Below, one piece after another: positions 1 through 10,195 of a stretch of DNA of 64,000 bases. The stretch covers positions 5,334 to 69,333 of the forward strand of contig JAUJOO010000009.1 in NCBI GenBank assembly GCA_030447585.1, in the 5' to 3' direction. The notes beneath the pieces are model-generated. The model was not told where the DNA came from. It did no database searches and saw nothing but the letters and a program-made list of their open reading frames with translations. The stretch comes from Nocardioidaceae bacterium (lineage in GTDB: Bacteria; Actinomycetota; Actinomycetes; Propionibacteriales; Nocardioidaceae). Position 1 is the stretch's first letter. Each line of letters begins with the position of its first letter. Position numbers and translations under genes: made by a program.

Positions 1-162
1 TGGCGGATCGAGGAGTCGCTGCATCCCAACTACTGGGGTATGCGTGCCGAGCAGGACTGTGTGCGCAAGGTCATCGTGCGCGAGGTCACCGGCTCCGCCC
101 GCTGCCTGCCGACGGATCAGCTTGCCGCCGACGGCACCCCGCTGATGCGGTTGGCGCCATGA
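1..162 (+). CDS. C-terminal fragment of an unidentified protein (truncated by window edge)
   Basis: Open frame from base 1 (WRIEESLHPNYWGMRAEQDCVRKVIVREVTG...MRLAP*) to TGA at 160-162. Confidence 0.5.
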   Translation, partial: WRIEESLHPNYWGMRAEQDCVRKVIVREVTGSARCLPTDQLAADGTPLMRLAP

Positions 163-177
163 TCACCGAACGCCGGC

Positions 178-363
178 TCAGATCTGGGCCTGCTGGCTGT
201 AGGGCGTACTTGGCAGCTCCGGCGGTGCCCAGTCGCGTGGCAGGCCCGAGGCCGCCCGAAAACCGTAGCCGTCGGCCCTGATGACCGTGATCAACCGGAC
301 TGCGAACCAGGCAGCGACGGCGACCACGGCGGCTCCGAGGAGCACTACCGCGAATGTCGTCAT
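178..363 (-). CDS. small single-TM hypothetical protein
   Basis: MTTFAVVLLGAAVVAVAAWFAVRLITVIRADGYG... ; hydrophobic N-terminus. Confidence 0.45.
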   Translation of the reverse strand: MTTFAVVLLGAAVVAVAAWFAVRLITVIRADGYGFRAASGLPRDWAPPELPSTPYSQQAQI

Positions 364-455
364 GAGTCCAGTGTGCACGCCGGGACCGACCGTCGGGAGT
401 GGCAGAACAGCCGCTCTACCTCGATTTGCTGCCAACTTTCTGCAATGATGACCAG

Positions 456-1418
456 GTGCTCACCAATGTCGTGGTCCTTGTCTATCCGGGTGTTGCCCTG
501 TTCGAGCTGGGAGTGTTGTGCGAGGCCTGGGGCGAGGACCGACAGGACCAAGGCGTTCCGCGGATCGAGTTCGCCGTGTGTAGTCCGGAGCCGGGTCGGG
601 TGCAGACGAGCCTTCCTGGCTTCGCGCTCGAGGTGAGCGAGGGTCTTGACAGGCTCAAGGCGGCAGACCTCATCTGCCTGCCTGCCATGCCACTCAGCGA
701 TCCAGTCCCACCAGCGGTGGTTGACGCTTTGCGACAGGCATCCGAACGCGGAGCCCGGCTGCTGTCGGTGTGCGTCGGCGCCTTCGTCCTGGGCGAGGCC
801 GGTCTCCTCGACGGAAGACTCTGCACGACCCACTGGCTCCATGTCGACGAGCTGGAGAGAAGGTTTCCGCTCGCCAAGGTCAACTCGGCGGTCCTGTACG
901 TCGACGACGGCCAGGTCATCACGTCTGCCGGCTCCGCTGCCGGCCTGGACGCCTGCCTACACCTCATCCGAAAGGAGTTCGGGGGCAGCGTTGCCGCGAC
1001 GGTGGCTCGGCGCATGGTCGTGGCACCTCACCGTGACGGCGGACAGGCGCAGTTCATCGAGGCTCCAGTGCCGGTGGCCACCGCAGACACCTTGCAGCCT
1101 TTGCTGGAGTGGATGGCCTCACACCTGCAGGACGACCTGAGTGTCGAGGCTCTTGCCGCTCGGGCGATGATGTCGCCGCGGACCTTTGCCAGAAGGTTCA
1201 AGGCGGAGACCGGCACGACGCCGTACCACTGGGTCACCAACCAACGCGTGCTGTTGGCGGAGCGGCTCTTGGAGGAGTCTGAGGAGACCATCGAACGTAT
1301 CGCCTCCGGGGTAGGGTTCAGCACCGCGACCGCCTTTCGGCACCACTTCACAAGGCTGCGTGGGACGACTCCGCAACGCTATCGCCAGTCGTTCAAGGCT
1401 CCGGCTGCGGTTTCGTAG
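456..1418 (+). CDS. GlxA-family transcriptional regulator (DJ-1/PfpI-like domain + AraC HTH)
   Basis: N-terminal DJ-1-like domain (VCVGAFVLGEAGLLDGR) and C-terminal AraC signature (MSPRTFARRFKAETGTTPYHWV...GVGFSTATAFRHHFTRLRGTTPQRYR). Confidence 0.88.
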   Translation: MLTNVVVLVYPGVALFELGVLCEAWGEDRQDQGVPRIEFAVCSPEPGRVQTSLPGFALEVSEGLDRLKAADLICLPAMPLSDPVPPAVVDALRQASERGARLLSVCVGAFVLGEAGLLDGRLCTTHWLHVDELERRFPLAKVNSAVLYVDDGQVITSAGSAAGLDACLHLIRKEFGGSVAATVARRMVVAPHRDGGQAQFIEAPVPVATADTLQPLLEWMASHLQDDLSVEALAARAMMSPRTFARRFKAETGTTPYHWVTNQRVLLAERLLEESEETIERIASGVGFSTATAFRHHFTRLRGTTPQRYRQSFKAPAAVS

Positions 1419-1507
1419 ATGCGCTGACCAGTGCGGCTCTGGGCAGTTCAGTGGCTGGTGTGGAGACGCCGGGCTGCCTGCGGCGACGACGACGAGAGGC
1501 TCAGATC

Positions 1508-2113
1508 ATGCTGCGGGTAGGACTGACCGGTGGCATCGCCTCGGGGAAGTCAACGGTCAGCGTGTTGCTCGAGCAGCATGGCGCGGTCGTCATCGACTCA
1601 GACGTCCTTGCCCGCGACGTCGTCGCACCAGGCACTCCGGGGCTGGCGGAGCTGGTCATTGCATTCGGTCCCGACATCCTCACCGAGAACGGTGAGCTGA
1701 ACCGGGCCGCAATGGGCCGGCGTGTCTTCGGCGACGCCGACGCACGCGCCAGGCTCGAGGCGATCATCCACCCGCGCGTGCGGTCGCGCGCCACAAAGAT
1801 CGAGTCGGCATCGCCGTACGACGCCATCGTGGTGCACGACATACCGCTGCTCGTCGAAACCGGTCAGTACGACCAGTTCGACCAGGTGGTCGTGGTGGAC
1901 GTGCCCGAACAGGTGCAGGTCGACCGGCTGATACGCACGCGAGGCATGAGCGAGGACGAAGCCTGCTCGCGGATCGCCGCGCAAGCAACGAGGCAGCAGC
2001 GACTCGCCGCCGCCGACCACGTCCTCGTGAACGACGGGTCACGGGAGAGGCTGCGGGCAGACGTCGCAGCTCTGTGGCGCAAGCTGCGCGAGTCGGCCGC
2101 CAGGCATAGCTGA
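1508..2113 (+). CDS. coaE: dephospho-CoA kinase
   Basis: MLRVGLTGGIASGKSTVSVLLEQHGAVVIDSDVLARDVVAPGTPGL; P-loop and CoaE pattern. Confidence 0.92.
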   Translation: MLRVGLTGGIASGKSTVSVLLEQHGAVVIDSDVLARDVVAPGTPGLAELVIAFGPDILTENGELNRAAMGRRVFGDADARARLEAIIHPRVRSRATKIESASPYDAIVVHDIPLLVETGQYDQFDQVVVVDVPEQVQVDRLIRTRGMSEDEACSRIAAQATRQQRLAAADHVLVNDGSRERLRADVAALWRKLRESAARHS

Positions 2114-2150
2114 CCGGTCGGTCGGTGAAAGCGAGCGATGACCCAAGCGG

Positions 2151-3116
2151 TCAGGCAGCCAGGTCAGGGTCGGCGAGCTTGCGCAGCTGAGCCAGCGCCT
2201 CTCGCTCCAGCTGCCGTACTCGCTCTGCGGACACACCGTGGCGCGCGCCGATCTCAGCGAGCTTCTCCTGCCGGCCGTCGACGAGCCCGTAGCGCGATCG
2301 GACGATGTCGGCCGAGCGCTCGTCGAGCAGCTCCACGAGCTCGTCGAGCCGCTGCCGCGACTCGACGTCGAGGAACGCGGAGTCGGGCCCCGGCGTCGTC
2401 TCCTTGGCGACCAGGTCGCCGAGAGAGGTGTCGCCGTCATCGTCGACGGGCGTGTCGAGGCTGACGTGGTCGCGGCCCCAGTTCATCAGGTCGTGGACAC
2501 GTTCGAGCGTCATGTCAAGCTCGGCTGCGATCTCCTCCGGCTCGGGGTCACGGCCAAGCTGCCGCTCGAGCGTACGGCGCGCCGACCCGATCTGGTTGAG
2601 CTCCTCGACGACGTGCACGGGCAGGCGGACGACTCGCGCCTGCTGGGCGATGCCGCGGGTGATTGCCTGGCGAACCCACCACGTGGCGTAGGTGGAGAAC
2701 TTGTAGCCCTTGGCGTAGTCGAACTTCTCGACGGCCCTGATCAGGCCGGTGTTTCCCTCTTGGACGAGGTCGAGCATCGGCATGGCCGAGCGACCGTACT
2801 TGCGGGCGATCGAGACGACCAGGCGCAGGTTTGCCTGGATGAACTGCTGGGTGGCGCGCTCGCCATCGGCCACGAGCCACTCGAGCTCCTCGCGGGTGGC
2901 TCGATCCGGCGCTCCACCCTTGGCGCGGCCGACCCGGCCGCTGTCGAGAAGATGCTTGGCGAGCAGTCCGGACTCGATGGCCTTGGACAGCTCGACCTCG
3001 GTGGCCGCGTCGAGAAGCGGCGTACGGGCGATCTCATCGAGATACATCCCGACGCTGTCGCGACCCTCGATGGCGCCATCGCGCGACTCGACGGCCGACG
3101 TACGACGAGTAGCCAC
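2151..3116 (-). CDS. RNA polymerase sigma-70 family factor (group 2/SigB-like)
   Basis: Sigma regions 1.2-4: [61 protein letters not shown]. Confidence 0.92.
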   Translation of the reverse strand: MATRRTSAVESRDGAIEGRDSVGMYLDEIARTPLLDAATEVELSKAIESGLLAKHLLDSGRVGRAKGGAPDRATREELEWLVADGERATQQFIQANLRLVVSIARKYGRSAMPMLDLVQEGNTGLIRAVEKFDYAKGYKFSTYATWWVRQAITRGIAQQARVVRLPVHVVEELNQIGSARRTLERQLGRDPEPEEIAAELDMTLERVHDLMNWGRDHVSLDTPVDDDGDTSLGDLVAKETTPGPDSAFLDVESRQRLDELVELLDERSADIVRSRYGLVDGRQEKLAEIGARHGVSAERVRQLEREALAQLRKLADPDLAA

Positions 3117-3317
3117 ATCTACCCCTCTCTACCGACACCTAGCTGTGGTCTATGAGTTCCAACGCATCAGTCCTACTGGAGATTCCAGCGAGCGACCGGA
3201 ACCTCACCACCCACCTCTGCGGTGAGGGATATCAAGTAAACGCGCAACAGCCGACACAAAGTTGCCCCTCTCAGGAGCTTCTTACACCTGGCGGGGGTCC
3301 GGCCTGCGGCGCTCGCC

Positions 3318-5579
3318 TCAGTTGCTCGGTTGGCCGGCAAGCGGCGCGCTCGACGCACCGGCGACATCGACGATCCAGGCGTAGTAGTCCGCTGTCTCCT
3401 TCCAGGCGTCATACCTGCCGCTGGCTCCTCCGTGACCTGCCGACATCTCGCACTTGAAGATGATGGCGCTGTGGTCAGGAACGGTGGCACGTAGACGGGC
3501 TGTCCACTTGGCCGGCTCGACGTAGTACACGCGGGTGTCGTTGATCGACGTCAGAGCGTAGATGGCGGGATATTGCTGGGGCTCGATGTTCTCGTACGGC
3601 GTGTAGGACTTCATGTAGGCGTACACCTCGGGGTCGTGCAGCGGGTCGCCCCACTCGTCCCACTCGATGACGGTCAGCGGCAGGGACGGGTCGAGGATCG
3701 TGGTCAGGGAATCGACGAACGGTACCTGCGCGACGATGCCGGCGAAGTGGTCCGGCGCCATGTTCGCGACCGCCCCCATCAACAGACCTCCGGCGCTTCC
3801 TCCCATCCCGACGAGCCGCTCGCGGCTGGTCCACCGCGTCGTCACCAGCTGCTCGGCGACGTCGATGTAGTCGGTGAAGGTGTTCTTCTTCCGCAGCAGC
3901 TTCCCCTGCTCGTACCAGAGCCGGCCCATCTCACCGCCACCTCGGACGTGAGCGAGCGCGAAGACCACGCCTCGGTCCAGCAGCGACAACCTGGCGATGC
4001 TCATGGACGGGTCGATGCTGATCTCGTACGAGCCGTAGCCGTAGAGGAGGAGTGGAGCATCGCTTCTGGCGGCGACACTCTTGTGGCGCACCAGCGACAC
4101 CGGCACCTGAGCGCCATCCCTGGCAGTCACCCATTCTCTGCTCTGCACGTAGTCGGCCGGGTCGTAGCCACCGAGGACGGGCTGACGTTTGCGCAGATGC
4201 AGGTCGCGGCTGGCCGGGTCGTAGTCGTAGACGGTGGCAGGCGTCACCCATGACCCGTAGCTGAGGCGTACGAAGGGCTGCCGCCAGTCGGAGAAGCCTG
4301 CCGCGGCGGCCGCGAAGAGCTCCTCGTCGAACGCGATGTTGGCTCCCTCCCCGATGCCCTCACCGGTGACCGGGACGACGCGGACCTGGGCGAGCCCGCC
4401 CTCGCGCAGGTTGACGGTCACGGTCGTCGCGGACACGTCGACGTCACTGAGCCGGATGTCGTCGCTCGCGGCGATGACGGTCTCCAGCTGGTCGAGCGAG
4501 GACAGGTCCATCGGCCCCGACCCGAGGGCGAAGTTCACGGCATCGCGGTTGTGCAGCACCAGCAGACGGTCGCTGTCGCCGACGACGGCATGGTCAAGGG
4601 AGTACTCGATCCCCTCTTCTCGCGCGACAACCACGCGGAACTCGCCGGTCGGGTCGTCCGCCTCGAGGATGCGCGCCTCGGACGTCACCTTGGAGTGCGC
4701 GTTGATGACGAGGAACTGGTCAGACGTCGTACGGTCGACGCTCGACCAGAACCGCTCGTCCGTCTCGTGGTGCACGAGTACGTCGTCGGAGCTGTCGGTG
4801 CCGAGCGCGTGGCGCCAGACCTTGTCCGGCCGCCACGAGTCGTCCACCGTGCTGTAGAACAGGTGGCTGCCGTCGAGGGACCAGGTCGCACCAGCCATCG
4901 TGTTCTCGATCTGGTCGGGGAGTGGCTGCGCTGTGCGTAGGTCCGAGAAGTTGATCGTGTATCGCTCGTCGCCGACTACGTCGGTCGAGTACGCCAGCAG
5001 GTTCCCGTCGACGCTGACAGCGAGCGCTCCCAGGGAGAAGAAGTCGTGGCCTTCGGCGAGCTCGTTGCAGTCGACGAGGACCTGTTCACCGGCGACCTCG
5101 ACGCCGGGGTTGAGCTCCGGTGGCGTCCAGTCGTCCGCGTCTGCCTTGGTGCGGCACGCGATGGGGTACTGCTGGCCCTCGACCGTGCGGCGGTAGTACC
5201 AGTAGCCGCCGATGCGAGAGGGGACCGACAGGTCCGTCTCCTGAGTCCGGGCCTTGATCTCTGTGAAGATCGCCTCCCGCAGCGCTTCGAGGTGCGCCGT
5301 CTGCGACCGCGTGTAGGCGTTCTCGGCCTCCAGATACGCAACGGTGTCCGCGCTGTCCTTGTCGCGCAGCCACTCGTAGTCGTCAACGAAGGTGTCATCG
5401 TGATGCACCCTCTCGATCGGTCGCTTGTCCGCCACGGGGGGCTTCACGTCGGTGGACGAGGCTCTGGGCCTGGAGATGGCCTCCTTGGGAGAGTCCGCCG
5501 TGATCGCTGTCTCGACCCGAGCGGTGGGTGGGCCGCCGGTGGTGTTGCCGGCGGCGTCGTCTGTGGTGGTCTCTGTCAC
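3318..5579 (-). CDS. S9 family peptidase (prolyl oligopeptidase / protease II-like)
   Basis: C-terminal GGSAGGLLMGAVANMAPDHFAGIVAQVPFVD catalytic Ser motif, beta-propeller N-terminal region. Confidence 0.9.
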   Translation of the reverse strand: MTETTTDDAAGNTTGGPPTARVETAITADSPKEAISRPRASSTDVKPPVADKRPIERVHHDDTFVDDYEWLRDKDSADTVAYLEAENAYTRSQTAHLEALREAIFTEIKARTQETDLSVPSRIGGYWYYRRTVEGQQYPIACRTKADADDWTPPELNPGVEVAGEQVLVDCNELAEGHDFFSLGALAVSVDGNLLAYSTDVVGDERYTINFSDLRTAQPLPDQIENTMAGATWSLDGSHLFYSTVDDSWRPDKVWRHALGTDSSDDVLVHHETDERFWSSVDRTTSDQFLVINAHSKVTSEARILEADDPTGEFRVVVAREEGIEYSLDHAVVGDSDRLLVLHNRDAVNFALGSGPMDLSSLDQLETVIAASDDIRLSDVDVSATTVTVNLREGGLAQVRVVPVTGEGIGEGANIAFDEELFAAAAAGFSDWRQPFVRLSYGSWVTPATVYDYDPASRDLHLRKRQPVLGGYDPADYVQSREWVTARDGAQVPVSLVRHKSVAARSDAPLLLYGYGSYEISIDPSMSIARLSLLDRGVVFALAHVRGGGEMGRLWYEQGKLLRKKNTFTDYIDVAEQLVTTRWTSRERLVGMGGSAGGLLMGAVANMAPDHFAGIVAQVPFVDSLTTILDPSLPLTVIEWDEWGDPLHDPEVYAYMKSYTPYENIEPQQYPAIYALTSINDTRVYYVEPAKWTARLRATVPDHSAIIFKCEMSAGHGGASGRYDAWKETADYYAWIVDVAGASSAPLAGQPSN

Positions 5580-5608
5580 GCGGCGACCCTACCCGGCTGG
5601 CGCTGCCG

Positions 5609-5658
5609 GGCTCGGGGAGGTCTCTCCGGGTCCTGGGCCGCACGTTCTTCCCCGAACC
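5609..5658. repeat. intergenic repeat copy A
   Basis: ggctcggggaggtctctccgggtcctgggccgcacgttcttccccgaacc; resembles the reverse complement of 7826-7877. Confidence 0.5.
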
Positions 5659-5742
5659 TTGAGCCGCCTCACCTCGAAGTCGAACCGTCCCAAACCTCGA
5701 AGTTGAACTGTCCTCAAACCGTCGAGCCCGAACCACCGGGAG

Positions 5743-7026
5743 TCACGAGGCAGGTATCCCTGTTGGCGGTTCGGCCCCAGTCGTCGGGTCAGGATGGGGG
5801 TCGCTGGCCGGCAGATTGCGGACCGACTTGGAAAGGAGCGTGACCAGTGCGATGAGGACGTACGCGCACGCCGCCACGACGAGCAGGTCGCGCGCGCCGA
5901 ACACACCGGCGAGCGGACCGAACGCCAGCTGGCCGATCGGGATCGCCGCAAACGATCCGAGCGCGTCGTACGACGCGACCCGAGACAGCAGCTCGTTCGG
6001 GACGTGCTGGTGATAGGCCGTCTGCCATCCGATGGAGAACACCTCAGTTCCACAGCCGGCGACGAACGCCAGGGCCATCAGCGGAAGCACGGTCGGATGA
6101 AGACCGAGGACGAAGATGGGTGCCGCGAGCGCAGTGATGCCGATCATGCCGGCTCGCACCGGGTAGCGCAGCCGCCATCTCATCATCACGAGCGTCATCA
6201 GGAGCAGGCCGGCCGCCTCAGCTCCGAGGACCCACCCCCATGGCTTGATCCCGATCGTGTCGCGGGCGATCACCGGCCCGAGGGTGAACCAGGCGCCGGC
6301 GTGGATGGCGTTGAGGAAGGTGAACGCGACGACGACGACCCAGACCCAGGTCAAGGACGTGAACGCCGACCATCCGTCTCGCAGGTCACTCCACATCGAG
6401 GGCGCCTCGATGGGACTCTTTGCCAGCGCCGCGGGGAGCTTCACCCTTGCCATGAAGGCCGCGGCCACGAGCCAGGTGCACGCGTCGAGGAGCACAGCCC
6501 AGCCGGACCCTACGGTGACGACCAGCAGCGTGCCGATGGCCGGTCCGATCATCGCCAGACCGTTGCGGGAGAACGCGAGCATTGCATTCGCCTGCTGAAT
6601 GTGGGTTTTGGGAACGACCTGCGGGACGATGCCCTGCATGGCGGGGAACGTGAACGCCAGCACGGTTCCATGGAGCCCTACGAGGACGGCGATCATCCAG
6701 ATCTCCGCCACACCGGTGAGGAGCAGCGTCGCCACGGCACCTTGGGTTGCTGCGGACATCAGGTGGGACAGCTGCATCACCAGCGAACGGGACATCCGGT
6801 CAGCGATCACGCCGCCGACGAGCAAGAACACGACGAGTGGAATCGACTCAGCCGCGAGGACGATGCCGAGGGCTGTTGCTGAGTCGCTGATGTCGAGTAC
6901 TGCAAACACGAGGGCGACGGGGGCGATCACCGAGCCGACGGTCGAGATGGACCGGCCGGCGTAGTACCAAGCGAACTGGGAGTCGCGTAGCGGCGTCAGC
7001 GAGTCAGGTAGTTTCATCGGCACCAC
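5743..7026 (-). CDS. MFS transporter
   Basis: Multi-TM protein with GGVIADRMSRSLVMQLSH MFS motif. Confidence 0.85.
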   Translation of the reverse strand: MVPMKLPDSLTPLRDSQFAWYYAGRSISTVGSVIAPVALVFAVLDISDSATALGIVLAAESIPLVVFLLVGGVIADRMSRSLVMQLSHLMSAATQGAVATLLLTGVAEIWMIAVLVGLHGTVLAFTFPAMQGIVPQVVPKTHIQQANAMLAFSRNGLAMIGPAIGTLLVVTVGSGWAVLLDACTWLVAAAFMARVKLPAALAKSPIEAPSMWSDLRDGWSAFTSLTWVWVVVVAFTFLNAIHAGAWFTLGPVIARDTIGIKPWGWVLGAEAAGLLLMTLVMMRWRLRYPVRAGMIGITALAAPIFVLGLHPTVLPLMALAFVAGCGTEVFSIGWQTAYHQHVPNELLSRVASYDALGSFAAIPIGQLAFGPLAGVFGARDLLVVAACAYVLIALVTLLSKSVRNLPASDPHPDPTTGAEPPTGIPAS

Positions 7027-7706
7027 CGGCCCTCGCTTCTTTCGCGCGTCTCCTTGCCGTCCTTGCCCTCGGGGCCCTGCTGCTCCCCGCCGGTGCCTGC
7101 CGTCCCCTTCCTTTGCGGGCTTGCCGGGGTATCCCCTCCCCGGGTGGGGGGAGGGACAAACCCGACCTTGGCCGAGGCCGTTCGCGGCTCACGCATCATG
7201 GTGAAGGCGACAGTGGTCAGGTTGACGTGGATGGCACCTTCGGTTCGCGGCGGCCTGGCGCGGTCGTGGATGAGCGCGCTGGCCTCGCGCGTCAGGTCGA
7301 GTACCTGGCCCCACACCTCGGGCGTCACCCACATCTCTGCATCCACGGTGCAACCGGGACCGCCACCGGCGTAGGCCTGGCGGCGGACGAGCTCCGTACA
7401 GATCGCCTCCACGAACATCCGGCTGTCCTCGACGGCAGCAGGTGTTGCCTCATCCCGGATGCTGTCGTCATTCCACGGGTGGCGGTAGCGCTTGGCGACG
7501 CCGCCCCGGATCTTCTCCTCCCCGGCGTCCACGACATGGCCCGCGGCGGCGAGTACCCGCAGGTGGTACGACGCGTTCGCCTGGCTGGTGTCGAGCTCGC
7601 GAGCGACCTCGGCGGCGCTCATCTCGGCGCCGGTGAGCAAGGAGAGGATCTGTAACCGGAGTGGATGAGCCACCGCGCGCAGTCTCGAACTGTCCTCCAA
7701 AGACAC
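7014..7706 (-). CDS. ArsR-like winged-helix transcriptional regulator
   Basis: LRAVAHPLRLQILSLLTGAEMSAAEVARELDTSQANASYHLRVLAAAGHV. Confidence 0.88.
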   Translation of the reverse strand: MSLEDSSRLRAVAHPLRLQILSLLTGAEMSAAEVARELDTSQANASYHLRVLAAAGHVVDAGEEKIRGGVAKRYRHPWNDDSIRDEATPAAVEDSRMFVEAICTELVRRQAYAGGGPGCTVDAEMWVTPEVWGQVLDLTREASALIHDRARPPRTEGAIHVNLTTVAFTMMREPRTASAKVGFVPPPTRGGDTPASPQRKGTAGTGGEQQGPEGKDGKETRERSEGRWCR

Positions 7707-7825
7707 GTTGGAGAGTATCGGTGATGTTGTCCCCGACTGTCAAGGAACCCTTTGGTAGTCGCTAGGTGCCGCCCGTTCTCCAGGTTCGGGGCGCCGTTTC
7801 ACCTTTCCCGCAGATGCGGGCAGAC

Positions 7826-7877
7826 GGGTTCGGGGAGGTTCCCGCGGCTCAGGACCGGTGGAGACCTCCCCAAAACC
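7826..7877. repeat. intergenic palindromic repeat copy B (inverted relative to copy A)
   Basis: gggttcggggaggttcccgcggctcaggaccggtggagacctccccaaaacc; internal ggggaggt...acctcccc inverted repeat. Confidence 0.5.
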
Positions 7878-7950
7878 GGACACTGCGGTCCGGCGCGACA
7901 TTCCAGCAAGGACCGGAGCTGAGACAAGTGGGGCTGAGAGAATCTTCGGC

Positions 7951-8679
7951 ATGGTGAGGCGCTACGACCTCAACGCCGACGTCGGCGAGGGGTTCCCGTA
8001 CGACGACGAGCTCATGAGGCTCGTGACACAGGCGAACGTCGCCTGCGGGTTCCACGCAGGTGACGAGGCCACCATGCGCGACGCCTGCCTGCTCGCCGCC
8101 GCGCGGGGGGTGTTGGTGGGGGCGCAGGTGTCGTATCGGGACCGCGAGCACTTCGGCCGTCGCGAGCTCGAGGTCGACTCGCCGACCCTTGTCCGTGACC
8201 TCAGCGAGCAGGTCTCGACGCTGACGACGATCGCGACCGGTGCACAGACCCTCGTCAGCTACGTGAAACCCCACGGTGCGCTCTACAACCGGGTGGTCTG
8301 GGACGAGCGTCAGGCGGCTGCCGTGGTCCAGGTGTGTCGCGCGCGTACGCTGCCGGTGATGTGCCTGCCTGGCTCGGCGCTGCTGGAGCTCGCTGCTGCG
8401 GCCGGCGTCGCGACCATGCGCGAGTTCTTCGCCGACCGGGCTTACGACGCCCGCGGCCGTCTCGTACCCCGCGCCGATCCCGGGGCAGTCATCGACGACC
8501 CCGAGGCCGTATCGGCGAGGGTACGACGGCTCGTGCGGGACGGCACAGTCGAGACCGTCGACGGTTCGGTGCTCGGGGTCGAGGCGGACTCGGTCTGCGT
8601 ACACGGCGACACCCCCGAAGCCGCCGCCATCGCCAGAGCCGTGCGGGAGGCGCTCGACGAGTCGAGCCGCGCGCCATGA
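7951..8679 (+). CDS. pxpA: 5-oxoprolinase subunit A (LamB/YcsF family)
   Basis: YDLNADVGEGFPYDDELMRLVTQANVACGFHAGD. Confidence 0.92.
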   Translation: MVRRYDLNADVGEGFPYDDELMRLVTQANVACGFHAGDEATMRDACLLAAARGVLVGAQVSYRDREHFGRRELEVDSPTLVRDLSEQVSTLTTIATGAQTLVSYVKPHGALYNRVVWDERQAAAVVQVCRARTLPVMCLPGSALLELAAAAGVATMREFFADRAYDARGRLVPRADPGAVIDDPEAVSARVRRLVRDGTVETVDGSVLGVEADSVCVHGDTPEAAAIARAVREALDESSRAP

Positions 8680-9305
8680 GAGTGCTGACGGCCGGAGCTC
8701 ACGCACTTCTCGTCGAGGTCGGTGACGTCGGCGAGGTCAGAGCGGCGTACCAGCAGATCCTGGCCATGGCCGGCGAGAGTGGACTGGGCGCGCCCCTGGA
8801 CATCGTCCCCGGTGCCCGTACTGTCCTCATCGACGGTGTCGGCGACCAGGACGGCTGGCGGCGCGCACTGCCACAGAGACTGGCGTCTCGAGGAGACCGG
8901 ACTCCGACGGAAACAGTCTCGGGCTCCGACGTCACGATCAGGCTCAGCTACGACGGTCCCGACCTCTACGTGGTGGCGCAGGCCTGGGACTGCGACCCCG
9001 ACGAGGTGGTGCGACGTCACCAGGACAGCGTCTACACCGTTGCCTTCAGCGGCTTTGCTCCGGGGTTTGCCTACTGCACGGCCGAGCCACCACAGCCGCA
9101 GGTGTCGCGCCGAGACAACCCGCGCGAGAGCGTGCCGGTCGGTTCCGTGGCGCTCGCGGGGGAGTACTGCGGAATCTACCCACGCACCATGCCAGGTGGC
9201 TGGCAGCTGATAGGCACCACCTCCGCGGTCATGTTCGACCCCGCCCGAGAGGCGCCTGCTCTGCTTCAGCCCGGGGATCGTGTGACGTTCGAGGCGGCGA
9301 CATGA
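8676..9305 (+). CDS. pxpB: 5-oxoprolinase subunit B (KipI family)
   Basis: FSGFAPGFAYCTAEPPQPQVSRRDNPRESVPVGSVALAGEYCGIYPRTMPGGWQLIGTT. Confidence 0.9.
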   Translation: MRVLTAGAHALLVEVGDVGEVRAAYQQILAMAGESGLGAPLDIVPGARTVLIDGVGDQDGWRRALPQRLASRGDRTPTETVSGSDVTIRLSYDGPDLYVVAQAWDCDPDEVVRRHQDSVYTVAFSGFAPGFAYCTAEPPQPQVSRRDNPRESVPVGSVALAGEYCGIYPRTMPGGWQLIGTTSAVMFDPAREAPALLQPGDRVTFEAAT

Positions 9306-10195
9306 GCTTGCTGGTGGTGGAGACTGGACCGCAGCTGCTGGTGCAGGACCAAGGTCGACGCGGCTCGGCGCATCTCGGCGTACCGACCTCCGGCGCGCTC
9401 GACCAGTCGGCCCTGGCGCTCGGCAACCGGCTCGTCGGCAACCCCGAGGACGCCGCCGGCCTCGAGGTGCTGCTCGGCGGGATGCGACTGGTCTGCGAAG
9501 GCTCGGGGCGGGTTGCCCTCACTGGCGCCATGATGTTGCTGACCGTCGACGGTCGGCCGCAACCGTGGGGTGAGGCGGTCCCGGTGCGAGCCGGGCAGAC
9601 CATCGAGGTAGGCACCGCCGCGGCGGCGCTTCGGTCCTGGCTTGCCGTTGCCGGCGGGGTGTGCGTGGATCCGGTGCTGGGAAGCCGTTCCACCGACACG
9701 TTGACCGGCCTCGGTCCGCCCACTGGCGCGGCCGGTGACCGGTTGCCTGTCGGTCCGTTGCCGGCGCCCGGCGTCGCGGCCGCCGCCGTACCGTCGGGCT
9801 CGTCCCCCGAGGCTCGAGCGTGGCTCAGTCTGGCGTTGGGGCCGCGCGACGACTGGTTCACCGCTGCTGCCGTGGAACGGCTGCTGACCGCTGAGTATGT
9901 CGTCACGCCTTCGTCGAACCGCGTCGCCGTCCGCCTTGACGGGGGCAGCGAGGGCCGCCTCGATCGGCGGCTCGACGACGAGCTGCCAAGCGAGGGGCTG
10001 GTGACCGGTGCGGTCCAGATCCCCGGCCGTGGCCAGCCGCTGATCTTCCTGGCGGACCATCCGGTAACGGGCGGTTACCCGGTCCTAGGCGTCATCGACC
10101 GGCAGGCGCTGATGGCGTGCGCGCAGCTGCGCCCGGGGGACCGGCTGGGGTTTCGGCTGTCGCCGCCGAGTTCGCTTCCTCGTCATCGACCATGA
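9302..10195 (+). CDS. pxpC: 5-oxoprolinase subunit C (KipA family)
   Basis: VQDQGRRGSAHLGVPTSGALDQSALALGNRLVGN; overlaps pxpB. Confidence 0.9.
   Translation: MSLLVVETGPQLLVQDQGRRGSAHLGVPTSGALDQSALALGNRLVGNPEDAAGLEVLLGGMRLVCEGSGRVALTGAMMLLTVDGRPQPWGEAVPVRAGQTIEVGTAAAALRSWLAVAGGVCVDPVLGSRSTDTLTGLGPPTGAAGDRLPVGPLPAPGVAAAAVPSGSSPEARAWLSLALGPRDDWFTAAAVERLLTAEYVVTPSSNRVAVRLDGGSEGRLDRRLDDELPSEGLVTGAVQIPGRGQPLIFLADHPVTGGYPVLGVIDRQALMACAQLRPGDRLGFRLSPPSSLPRHRP

Noticed and set aside
2238-3155. 305-aa plus-strand ORF opposite the sigma factor
   Set aside because: Antisense shadow of a strongly recognisable sigma-70 gene; high-GC codon bias creates long antisense ORFs.
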